From Adineta ricciae (Eukaryota; Rotifera; Eurotatoria; Adinetida; Adinetidae): a DNA stretch of 64,000 nucleotides. The notes under the pieces are model-generated. The model ran no database searches. It was not told where the DNA came from and saw only the letters and a program-made list of their open reading frames with translations. The stretch spans positions 62,001 to 126,000 of the forward strand of contig CAJNOJ010000191.1 in NCBI GenBank assembly GCA_905250025.1, read 5' to 3'. Below are positions 50,292 through 59,962 of this stretch, one piece after another (positions within the stretch are counted from its first letter, which is position 1; every line of letters begins with the position of its first letter). The position numbers and the translations under genes are program-made.

Positions 50292-50483
50292 TTACAATGA
50301 GATAGATTGTACTAATAATAATGCTAATAGCGTAATGATAACGGCGAGTGTGTTGTCTTGTCTACCAGCTGCACCATCAAGATAGTTTAAGTAATTTGAC
50401 TGATCTAATACCAGAGTCACTTTCTGTAACGAACTTGAGAAGATAAGTATCGTTAACATAATGATACACACTTTTATAAACAA
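50292..50483 (-). CDS. Possible short secreted or GPI-anchored peptide
   Basis: An open frame has a hydrophobic N-terminus (MLTILIFSSSL from the first true ATG, near 50459), a short polar middle (YLNYLDGAAGRQDN) and a hydrophobic end (LAVIITLLALLLVQSISL). That is the layout of a GPI-anchored or two-helix micropeptide. At about 55 residues this could be chance, and no splice signals or homology support it. Confidence 0.22.
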   Translation of the reverse strand: MFIKVCIIMLTILIFSSSLQKVTLVLDQSNYLNYLDGAAGRQDNTLAVIITLLALLLVQSISL

Positions 50484-50912
50484 CAGAAAACGGTAGAATA
50501 TCTCATTACAGTTATTGTATACTCAACTTGGTGATGAAAACAAATTGTTTTCTTTCGTTGATCATTGTGAACAATAGAAATTCTGTTAATTTATACTTTC
50601 ATCATATTCGAATCAGTGGTAGAGTATCACTCTGACGTCAAACAAATGAAACCTGTACGACTTGAGAGTAGTATTTTCCGTCCGAATCGCCTGAAGGTTT
50701 TATCTCTTGATCAATGCAAACATAGTTGAATACAAATTTCACGTTAAACACTACTGTCACTTTGGATATACAATGTACCATTATATATTGTCTCTTCGGC
50801 AGCGGCATCTAGTGGTGTGACGTGACATTCCAAACAGTACGCGGGAAATAGTTGGTTAGCACTGATGGAAACGATTTTCTCCCGCATGTAGGATAGCAAA
50901 TTACCAACAGCC

Positions 50913-51258
50913 ATGGTTACGAATAAAAAGCTCAGTTTTGTTCAATCGATTTCGATATGTAATATAGCTTCAGGTAGCTTCAGGTTATGGCCGCATGATT
51001 ATCAAGGAGATGTAGAAAACAATTATGAACGAACTTGTATAGTTATTAAAGAAGCAGTACAACTTCAACTTAAACGATTAGAAGCATCTAGGTTTACTAA
51101 ACGCCACAATTTCAATCGGAGTATTTTTTTTTCTTATGAATCGCTTGCTGTTTTGTTCGTCATAACTATTGGCCAGCGATACGAAAACACACATTCATCT
51201 CAGTAGACAAACAACCAACTGTCAGATGAAGATGAACCGCAAGTGGACCTCAGTTTAG
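50913..51258 (+). CDS. Candidate small gene, unidentified
   Basis: An ATG in good context (GCCATGG) opens a frame with possible short introns: a donor near 50960 or 51092 (AG|GTTTAC) and an acceptor near 51175 (GGCCAG). The best-looking coding stretch is RLWPHDYQGDVENNYERTC then IKEAVQLQLKRLEASR, which could be a helical domain. Spliced versions end at a stop near 51210 or 51256. Splicing and identity are unresolved, and it may be a decayed gene. Confidence 0.25.
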
Positions 51259-51842
51259 AAACAAAATAATGCACAAAAAAGTGAATAAGCAGAAAACTGA
51301 TTTACCCTCAAGATATCAAATTGAAAAAAATATCGTCTTAAATATCAGGCATCGAACAAAGGTGTTGGTGCTGGTGTTCACGATTGCAGCGTTGGTCAGG
51401 GTGCTCTTCACGATGTTTGCATCGAGTAGAAAAAATATGTATAAATTGAAATTATTTTGTTGGAATAAAGAAGTATCCAATTCAAATATACTCTTCATTT
51501 GTTGAATCATCAAGTTGCTTAATTAGTTAACCAAATTATAATAGTACCTTACCCAAACGTGGTCCGTTTGGTTATCAAATCTTGACTTCTTTCAATCACT
51601 ATATTTGAAGCGATCTTCAGTACTATTATATGTATAGTCCGCATTCTCTTACACCGGATATTTTTTGTGTTAGAAGTTGAATATAATTTTCGAAAAGTAA
51701 TGGATAAGATAGTTTTATTCACTCAGCTTAGTTATCAATCATCATTTCAAATTCTAATCTCTCTTAGAATAGAAAAACACACAATAATAAAAAAAACGGA
51801 AGAAAATAAAATGAAAAAAGGTTCTCGTAATCAATTTTTTGT
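51259..51842. other. Intergenic, no supported gene
   Basis: AT-rich interval leading to the 3' end of the epoxide hydrolase gene. Nothing recognisable was seen. Confidence 0.5.
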
Positions 51843-53221
51843 TTATTTTGATGTTGACTTCTCATTAAGAAAGGCTTCCATATATCGATTAACTTCATCG
51901 GGTTCGTCTTGTTGTACCCAGTGCGATGCATTTCGAATTTTCTTCAATTGAACATCTGAACAATACTTGACACTACCATCAGCAAGTTCTTCACCGAGTG
52001 CTCCATCTTCACAACCCCATATGATTAGTACCGGCATAGTAACTGGTTTCGATAATTCAGCTTTTTGATTTCGAAATAAAGCACGATAATAATTGATTGC
52101 TGCCCGAGGTGTTCCTATATGCAAAACACATAGTGAGTAAAAATGGCCGAATGTAATAATGAACCTTTTTGAGCGAATGTATATTTGAATACTTCCAGAT
52201 CTTCAGAATTGATATTGCCTTTATTGATTAAACCCATTGGTTTTGTGTAAAATACTCCATTGAAAATGTTCATATCGTTTGCTTGAAAGAATAATTCAGG
52301 AATGAATGGTGTTTGATAGAAAAAAATGTACCTAAAATGAAGTATATGTTGTCACAAAACTATCGATTGATCGACCATTGTGCAAACCATGATTTACGAA
52401 GCTGTGCAAATGATAGATTTGCTTGATAAGCAGCTGGATGCGGCACATTCAATATGATCAATTTGTCAACCACAGCCGGATAACTGGTACATAACAGATA
52501 AAATAGAAAAACAAACTCAAGAATATATAAACGTACAGCATGGCAACTGTCCATGAAACGATCGCACCCCAATCATGACCAACCAAAACACATGATTGGT
52601 AACCTGAAACTAGAATTTTTTCAAGAGGATAATTATTTCTCAATCTAACCAAGTTGTTCAACGACATCAGCGACATCGCGAGCTAATAATTCCACTTTAT
52701 AGTCTCCAATACTTGAGGGTTTCGAACTAAGACCGTATCCACGTTGATCAATAGCAACAACTCTTTCAAAAACAAAAAAAAAAAGTAATGATGGAAAGCC
52801 TGAACGTCATGACATCAAACCGATAATTTTTTGAGAAATATTTCATTTGATATCGCCATGCATACCAACATTCAGGGAAACCATGAACGAATAACATTAA
52901 TGGCTGGTCAGATGTACCTTTCGAAACATAATGAAGTGTCACATTCGACGACTAGAATGATCTCCATATGTACATGTATTGGATAGTTCGAAGAAGAATA
53001 GAATGGCTCACTTTTAATTTCAACATTTTATGTTCCCCATAAATTGGATCGAGTGCGACTTGAGGTGGTTTTGGTCGTTCAACTCTTCGGAAGAATTTCT
53101 CGCGGCCACTTCGAACAAGATGAAGCAAAGTAAAGACGGTTCCTAAAGTTCCATAAAACAATGCAAGAACAATTTGTCCAACTGCTAATAATATCTTCAC
53201 ATAGGCTGGTGCTGGTGCCAT
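51843..53221 (-). CDS. EPHX4: Epoxide hydrolase-like alpha/beta hydrolase (EPHX4/EPHX3 type)
   Basis: These membrane-anchored ER enzymes open epoxides using an Asp nucleophile. The start at 53221 is followed by an N-terminal membrane anchor (ILLAVGQIVLALFYGTLGTV). Several short exons then give the oxyanion motif HGFPE followed by CWYAWRYQ, then VVAIDQRGYGLSSKP and the nucleophile elbow VLVGHDWGAIVSW with Asp. Next come LIILNVPHPAAYQ, the acid region (VLIIWGCEDGALG) and the catalytic His (IRNASHWVQQDEPDEVN). The C-terminus ends NEKSTSK. Order and spacing fit EPHX4 and EPHX3 more than soluble EPHX2. It is head-to-head with ILF2. Confidence 0.88.
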
Positions 53222-53569
53222 CTTAGTACTAATCTAAAATAAATGACCGATACGCACATGAACTTTGTCCTTCAAGAGTGATTAAAACAATAAAAATATT
53301 CTTTATAGTCATAAATGGGTTAAAGATCGCATAAAACTATCTAAATAAATATACACAATGTTGTTGTAAGGCAAGACACAAGCACGCGGAGGTATATTTA
53401 AAATATTTCAATACATGGGTTTTAAACGACATCTTTCGGTAACCATCATGACGATTTTATTCTATCAACGTATGGTTCGCTCGCTGTAGAACGAAGAAAA
53501 ATTGAGTATACACACAAATAGATACAAGAATCAAATAAAGCTTACTAATCATCTGAAAAAGTAATCAAA
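53222..53569. promoter_or_regulatory. Divergent promoter, EPHX4 / ILF2
   Basis: About 350 bp between two head-to-head starts, with no exon. It probably carries both promoters. Confidence 0.45.
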
Positions 53570-55155
53570 ATGCGTCGTAGTCGACCGCGTTTTCCGCCTT
53601 GGCGACAGAATCGACCTCCATATCAACAATCATATCGGTAAATCAACAGTTCGTTCATTTCAAAACTGAATTTATTCTTTATTTCAGTTCTTCATCTGCC
53701 TCTCATTCACAACAGCAATTTCAACAAGGGCAATTACATGATGTTTTTGACTTTGTCAACGTATGTTTTGCCATTCAATTCGCATTTCTAGCTAATCGAT
53801 TCGATTTTTCTTAGTTACCCGAGGCATTTCCTTCTATAAAACAAGCCATCGAAGATCCAACATTGACACCAGTATGCCCCTTGATTGATCGTTGGAAATT
53901 ACGTGTCGACTTTCATTTAGATTATTATGGAACGAAATCAACAAGTCACCCCAGCACCTGCTGATTTGTTTACATTGATGAATTTCGCATCACGTATTCG
54001 ACAAAAGATTGATACACTGGTTCTTGCACCAAGTTCATTCACTGCTTGCGTATGTTCATTTGTAAATCAATTTTCAACTATATCATTGTTCACTTCCTTT
54101 TTTTCTCTAGCAAGTAAGTGAAGTTCGTGAAGTTGGTTCATACAAGCATAACACAATTATCAAGCCACCTGTCGGCTCACAAACTCCTCTATCATATGAT
54201 TTAGTTGTTGTTTTGAAAACATTACCCACAAGTATATTTTCGCTGAGTAAAATTCAAGTCATTTTATTCTTTTTTTCAACCAGGAGAAGCAATAGATCAA
54301 TTAGGTAATCGCATAAAACAAGATCTTCTCAGTGAAAATCAACCAAACGAAGCAGAAGGTAACTTTTCATTACCGTACAAGCACAATGACTGGGATTACT
54401 ATTCTTTGTGTATAGTACTCTCGATATGCAACACAGATTATGGTCTTTCGATTGAAAATGGACAAATGGCAGTACATATCCTAGTGACAACTATACCAAT
54501 GAACTTGAATTCTCTTGACCCATCTATCCATTTGAGTCGACAAATATGCAAACGTAATCTGAACGCAATAAAACATGCAAAATGGGTTGATGAAACTTGT
54601 AGTCACCCGTCAATTAAACTTCTTGTACGTTTATTAAAAGATTTACGACAACGATTCAACGGTCTTGAACCGCTTAATACCTGGCTAATTAACTTACTTG
54701 CACATCATTGTGTAACAAATAATAATAATTCTCATGAACAATTACCACCAAGTTATGCGTTAAAGTATTTCGTATTGACAGTGTTTTCACAATCTTATTA
54801 ATTCCTTTTCAGACGAGCATTGCAGCTACTATCAAGTGGACTATTTTTACCTGGCTCTAGTGGCTTATATGATCCGTTTAATGATTCACACGCTAATTCT
54901 CGATCTCAGCCAATCATGACGCTAGAAGAACAAGATCGCTTGTGTTCAACAAGTCAGACATTACTACGCGCACTTGCAATACATCCAAGATATGTTCTCG
55001 GCCTTGAAGATGGACCTGATATCTTTGCTGGACCATGTCAACTGAATGGCGTCGCGTTCACACCTAACGAACCTGTTATCAGTAAAGATGAATCCAACAG
55101 TCACATGAGTAGTGACACTCAGCAACAAGCTATTTACGTCGAAGTCAATAGTTAA
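53570..55155 (+). CDS. ILF2: ILF2/NF45, DZF-domain RNA-binding complex subunit
   Basis: NF45 pairs with NF90/ILF3 to bind double-stranded RNA and regulate transcription and RNA processing in the nucleus. The N-terminus (MRRSRPRFPPWRQNRPP) is Arg/Pro-rich like the RG-rich head of vertebrate ILF2. Family stretches follow in order: FPSIKQAIEDP, KRNQQVTPAPAD, REVGSYKHNT, YDLVVVLKTLPT, TTIPMNL, IKLLVRLLKDLRQRFNGLEP, ALQLLSSGLFLPGSSGLYDP and MTLEEQDRLCSTSQTLLRAL. The fold is a nucleotidyltransferase pseudoenzyme (DZF). The stop at 55155 is followed only 125 bp later by the CFAP300 start. Confidence 0.93.
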
Positions 55156-55280
55156 TGTTTTGCTTCGAATTGATCAATAAAGTCTAGATTTGTTTCGTTT
55201 CCTGTCAATCTCGCTTTTCGTTGGAAATTCATTTGTGATATTTTGTTGTTCAATTTCTTCTGATCATGTTTTAGATTCTG

Positions 55281-56420
55281 ATGAGTGAGAACGAGAATGT
55301 CATTTCTTTGTCTATTGGGGAATATCGGTTTCAGCCAATAGACAAGAAATTCGAAAGCATCGATGGGAAACAGAATCGAGATCTTTTGATAAAATGGTGA
55401 GGTAGAACTTTTCGTTCAATTTGATATAATCAATATGAAATTTTGCAGGGGCATGCGTGGCAAAATTCGAGCGAACATGTACATATTTGACCAACCATTC
55501 CAAGAATACAACATTCGAAAATTCATCTTGGTAAATTATATTTCATTTGATATTTTAGTTATATTGTTTGAAAACTATTTTTAGGATTTCTTCCAAGATC
55601 CAAATGTTCTCAGTACACTAAAAATGTTTAGCAAAGCAGGTGAATGGCAAATACTCAATCAAGCAGTTCATGATGTTCGAATTGAACAATTACAAACGAA
55701 CGTCCTCTCTTTGGAGTTCTTCGATCGATTATTTAATAATCAAATCGTACGTCAACAGAGTGGACATATCAAGAAATGTATTGAAGAATATAAAGATGAG
55801 TTTATTGTTGATGATGAACTTCGAAAAGTTAGAATAAAACCGGAATTTCTTATTGTATTCACTCCTCGATCTTCTGCTTTTAGGCTTTGGTTATGGATGA
55901 ATTTGAAACATATGATATATTTTCTGATAATGATCGTAAAGAATTCATATTTCAGTACGAATATATAAAAACTATCTATCAAATACGTGTTGTTGTTCTT
56001 TTAATTGTAGTTTATTCAAACATTTTTGTCTTGGCGGGCAAGTTTGTCGTAAGTAAAACGAATGAAATCCGATGTAATCGTACGCTTTGCACTTTAGAAT
56101 ACGAAGATGAAGTTCAACCTTATCTCGATGTCACGAAATCTGTTTACAAAGATCTCATTAGTGTTCAGAAGGATGCTGAAACTCAAACAATTCACGTTGT
56201 GTCACCTGTGTTTAAAATCGAAGCATTAGTAAATACTTTCCTGTCATACATAGATCAACAAATTTCTTTTTTTTCCTAATTTCAGAATGACAAGGGAAAA
56301 AAGTTCTATCCATCACGTACAGCTTTCGAACAAGATTTTGCTTATATGATCATTGATCCAATTAAGCGACATGTTATTATTTTATCGAATTTCTACGAAG
56401 GACCGTCATTTTTCGAATAG
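55281..56420 (+). CDS. CFAP300: CFAP300 (C11orf70), ciliary dynein assembly protein
   Basis: CFAP300 is needed for assembly of outer and inner axonemal dynein arms; loss in humans causes primary ciliary dyskinesia. The exons are 55281-55396, 55449-55530, 55585-55827, from 55884, a short one giving LFKHFCLGGQVC, one giving QYEDEVQPYLD, and a last exon ending at 56420. Phase and family sequence agree: FDQPFQEYN, FFQDPNV, RQQSGHIKKC, FIVDDELRK, DEFETYDIFSDNDRKEF, SVYKDLISVQK, VSPVFKIEA and IIDPIKRHVIILSNFYEG. An acceptor-like TTTTAG ends seven bases before the ATG and 119 bp after the ILF2 stop, suggesting a shared pre-mRNA. Rotifers depend on cilia for feeding, consistent with retention. Confidence 0.92.
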
Positions 56421-56471
56421 GCAAAAAAATGAACAATTAGTCGTCTTTTTTTCTCCGTCCATACACATGTT

Positions 56472-57593
56472 TTACTGGTTTTGTTTTTCAATACACAAAT
56501 GAATCTGTTGAATTAATTTTTTTGGTCGTTGAGGCAATGTATCAAAATCGCATGAAGATAAAAATTGAGTACTCTGTAGCATTGTTCGTATTAAACGTTC
56601 AATTATCCAGAGATCAAATTTTGCATGTTTTGATCTCTGATCTTCTTCTAATCGTTTTTGAGCAATTGTGTGTAAAAGTTTATAAAGCGAAATAAAATTC
56701 ATACCTTCATTAGTCTGAAGTATCAACTGACAATGTTCATACCATGTATCACTCATGATTGCACGACAATCTTCAATTCGTTGTTCGATGTCACCCAGCG
56801 TAGAGCACAAATGTTTCCAGATACGAAATATGTTAAAAGCATTGAACCAATTGTGATTAATTGATATTGTATGACCGATATTCGTGACGTCGTGATACCA
56901 TTCAGATGGTACGAATAGAATCTCACCAGGTTCTTGAATAAATTCGATGGAATAAGGTTTACTGAATCGCCATCGTTTTTGCCCACAGATATTTGCTGAC
57001 CAGGAATATGTTCCAAGAACATCCATGTGTAAAGGTGTATTTGTGCCATCACCACCCATGTAAACGAAACGAAAATCATCTTCGTTATTTGCTAAACATT
57101 TTTCATTCAGCCAATCGGATTGAAAATAAACGGGAATCGAGTAAAATAATGGTTTTGTTTCATCGGACATTTTCTGTAAATGCCAGTCTTTACAGTAGTA
57201 TTCTGCAGCGGTAGCCGTATCACGCCAAAGTTGTACAAATTCATCGAAACGCATTGTTGATTTATTTTCATCGGAACCGTATTCGGTTATATTCGATGCA
57301 CATTTTGTTACGGGTACGATCATGCATCCATACAGTTGTACGAGACGATCGAAATTCGGTTTTGTTCGGTCTTCAGTTAACCATTCGGCAAGACATGACC
57401 AGTCGTTCATAAGACCACATTTTGCCGTGAAAAGCGCTGGTCGATCCTTTAGAAAACATTCCCGAATGAATGTTTCGTAGCTCGGCGGTTGATCGTATCG
57501 AACGAGACCATCTTCACTCTCAGCTTGACTGTGATTCCAATCGTTGGACATAAGTTCATCGTATATATCAAACTGATTATTATTATTATTCAT
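56472..57593 (-). CDS. JMJD4: JMJD4, JmjC-domain lysyl hydroxylase
   Basis: JMJD4 is a 2-oxoglutarate and Fe(II)-dependent oxygenase that hydroxylates a lysine of the translation release factor eRF1. This is one intronless exon of 373 aa, beginning with an Asn run. The JmjC core shows the Fe-binding HxD as HMD in TNTPLHMDVLGTYSWSANIC, and the distal His in VPSEWYHDVTNIGHT. QKRWRFS, GEILFVPSEWYHDV and SINHNWFNAFN are family stretches. The gene starts 133 bp after the WASF stop on the same strand, with TTTTCGTTTCGAG directly before the ATG. Confidence 0.9.
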   Translation of the reverse strand: MNNNNNQFDIYDELMSNDWNHSQAESEDGLVRYDQPPSYETFIRECFLKDRPALFTAKCGLMNDWSCLAEWLTEDRTKPNFDRLVQLYGCMIVPVTKCASNITEYGSDENKSTMRFDEFVQLWRDTATAAEYYCKDWHLQKMSDETKPLFYSIPVYFQSDWLNEKCLANNEDDFRFVYMGGDGTNTPLHMDVLGTYSWSANICGQKRWRFSKPYSIEFIQEPGEILFVPSEWYHDVTNIGHTISINHNWFNAFNIFRIWKHLCSTLGDIEQRIEDCRAIMSDTWYEHCQLILQTNEGMNFISLYKLLHTIAQKRLEEDQRSKHAKFDLWIIERLIRTMLQSTQFLSSCDFDTLPQRPKKLIQQIHLCIEKQNQ

Positions 57594-57726
57594 CTCGAAA
57601 CGAAAACTGATTGCACATTGTCAATATCCAGTATTAAAGAACAAGAAGGCACACGTGAAAAGAAGAAGAATGTATATGTAGAAATATTACACAAAGAAAT
57701 ATAAACAGTGAGATTCAAATTAACAT

Positions 57727-59726
57727 TCATTCACTATCATCCCAACGAGATGATTCATCATCATTTTCAGATTCTGATTGAGGACGTATTTTATCACGGC
57801 GATATTTTGCAGCTTGTTCCATGATAGCCATAACGTTCAAGGAAGTTGTTTTCGTTGTCACAGCTGCTTTCTTCTCCTCTTCTTTCTTACGATTGTTTAA
57901 TTGGATACCTAGATCAAGCATTGAATTCGTGTTTCCTGAAAATGCCCAGAGATTGAATTACCTTTTTTGATTTCATCCAAAAGATCCGAATGAAGATCAC
58001 GCATGATATAAGGACGTTGATCCTGAATCGAGGTTTCTGATGTCATGGATACATCGTCTCGATGCAATGACGAATGGTTTTGATGATTATTTGAGCCATT
58101 GTTGAGTTTAACTGACGTATCTGTCGTTGAAGGGCGCATCACAAGTGATTGTATTGCGGAATTTGGAAGAGGCGGTGCTGGTGGTATACTCGATGGCAAT
58201 GGAGGTGCAGGCGGAGGTGGGAGTGTGGGCGGTGGCGAGGGCGATTGTTCGATAAAATCAGCAGGCGGTGGAGGTAAACTATCGATCTCAGAAATCGTTG
58301 CAAGTGTGACCATGCCCATGTTCTAGAGAAAGAGAGAGAGAGAAGAGTGATGATAATCTAACGGTTACTTTCACGAAAGAAAATCAAATTCATACCGATA
58401 GAGGAGGTGCGGGTGGTGGAATTGGTGGCGGCGGGGGAGGGGGTGGTGGGCTAGTAGATGGTCTGGTAATTGCCTGTCTCATCATCGAATGATGTGAAAT
58501 ATGATTGGATGGCTCGAATTGTGATAGTAATGGTGGTGGTGGAGGTGGTGGCATTGGATTTTGCCAATTCATAGTCGATGAATGTGCGTTAAGTCGAGGT
58601 GATGGTTCGGTATTGTATCCATTTGGCATGTGGGACGTAGATTCTGGAGTACTAGTATTAAAATTCATTGTCATAGATGGTTGTTCACGTATGGATGATG
58701 AGTTTGATAGAGTCGGACTGCCATATTGAGCTGAGTCAGGATGATAATTTAGGTGATTGTTATTTGGATATTGCATGAGTTGGCGAGGAGGGTTTGGCGG
58801 TGAATAGATTTGCTGTTGATGGATGTGTGATCGAATAGTTCCGCGACCATTTTGATCAAATTCAGTTCGATGACGAACTAGTTCTTGCGGACTTCGATAT
58901 TGTTGCTCTTCAGATGTTTGCCGAATTAGACGAGCTTGGGACGATGATGTGGGATTTGTTGCATAAATTGATTCTTGTTGATGTCCTTTCTATAGAGGAA
59001 AAAAGCAGATTAATCTATGTGAACATCATATACTATTGAAAATAACTTTACCGGTGATCGATTTCGTTCATGTTTACCAGATCGATGATGATGGTTGTTT
59101 TGCGGAAGTTGTATCATCGATTGCATCCATAGATTGAAAAAGAATGATGGATCTGTATAAAATTTCGTGGAATCGCGACCATCATCACTATATAGACAAA
59201 AATTTTCTATGCAAAAGATAATACATAACATTAAAAACAAAACAAACCGATATGGATTCAATAGATGCAGAGCTGGTGCTGGTTCAGCTTGTTCATAAAG
59301 CGATCGAAGTGATTGCGGCATCGTTGCTCGGTTTACTACTTGTTGGTCGATACGAGTGACACTAACAAATGGTTTTCGATTGTTCACATCTTGAATAGTC
59401 ACTAGAATAAACAGCAATCAGAATCAAATGAAGAAAACACTAAACAACACCGATATACCTTCTTCAACATTGGAGTCCAGTTGTGTCACTTGCTGTTTAA
59501 GCCGTTCAATTCGACCATGCAGTGCTTCTGCACGTTGAAATATATGTCCAGCATCATTGATTAACTCTTCAAAAAGATCTTGTGCATGAGCACTTAACGA
59601 GCTTAATTGTCGAATAACATTGGCACATGTATGGTTAGCAACACATTCGAGTTCATTCTGAATATCTTTTGGAATTTGTACCTGACTTAGATATATCGGT
59701 TCAACGGTCCTTTTGTTGAACGGCAT
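57727..59726 (-). CDS. WASF: WASF/WAVE (SCAR) actin nucleation-promoting factor
   Basis: WAVE links Rac signalling to the Arp2/3 complex at the plasma membrane. The N-terminal WAVE homology domain is clear: KRTVEPIYLSQVQIPKDIQ, NELECVANHTCANVIRQLSS, RIERLKQQVTQLDSN, then DDGRDSTKFYTDPSFFFNLW. A long linker follows with three polyproline blocks (near 58165-58275, 58400-58450 and 58525-58555) that would bind profilin and SH3 proteins. The C-terminal WH2 motif is formed across an intron (57961-57909): DLLDEIKKG joined to IQLNNRKK. The tail is acidic with the conserved Trp (DDESSRWDDSE). The basic domain after the homology domain is short. JMJD4 lies 133 bp downstream on the same strand, and PTCD1 diverges from its start. 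Confidence 0.92.
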
Positions 59727-59962
59727 TTCATTCGAAAACTAGATAGATACAAACAAAAAAAAACAACAGAAACTTCTCTCACATAGAGAAGTCAACTCTT
59801 GCTGCTGATAGTTGACCGATGGGCAGAAAAGAGAAGAAAAAGAATGGCTATCTTCATTCTCCGCTCCTATTGGTCTCCTTCTGTGCTCTCTTCACATACA
59901 ACTGGTACAAATCAAGCCAATCAAATTAGCAAAATGTTCGATTTTGAAATTCATTTAGTATA
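59727..59962. promoter_or_regulatory. Divergent promoter, WASF / PTCD1
   Basis: A 236-bp gap between head-to-head ATGs with mixed AT- and CT-rich sequence. Confidence 0.45.

Noticed and set aside
50617-50645. tRNA-like segment (AGTGGTAGAGTATCA)
   Set aside because: No T-arm or pairing acceptor stem could be found downstream.
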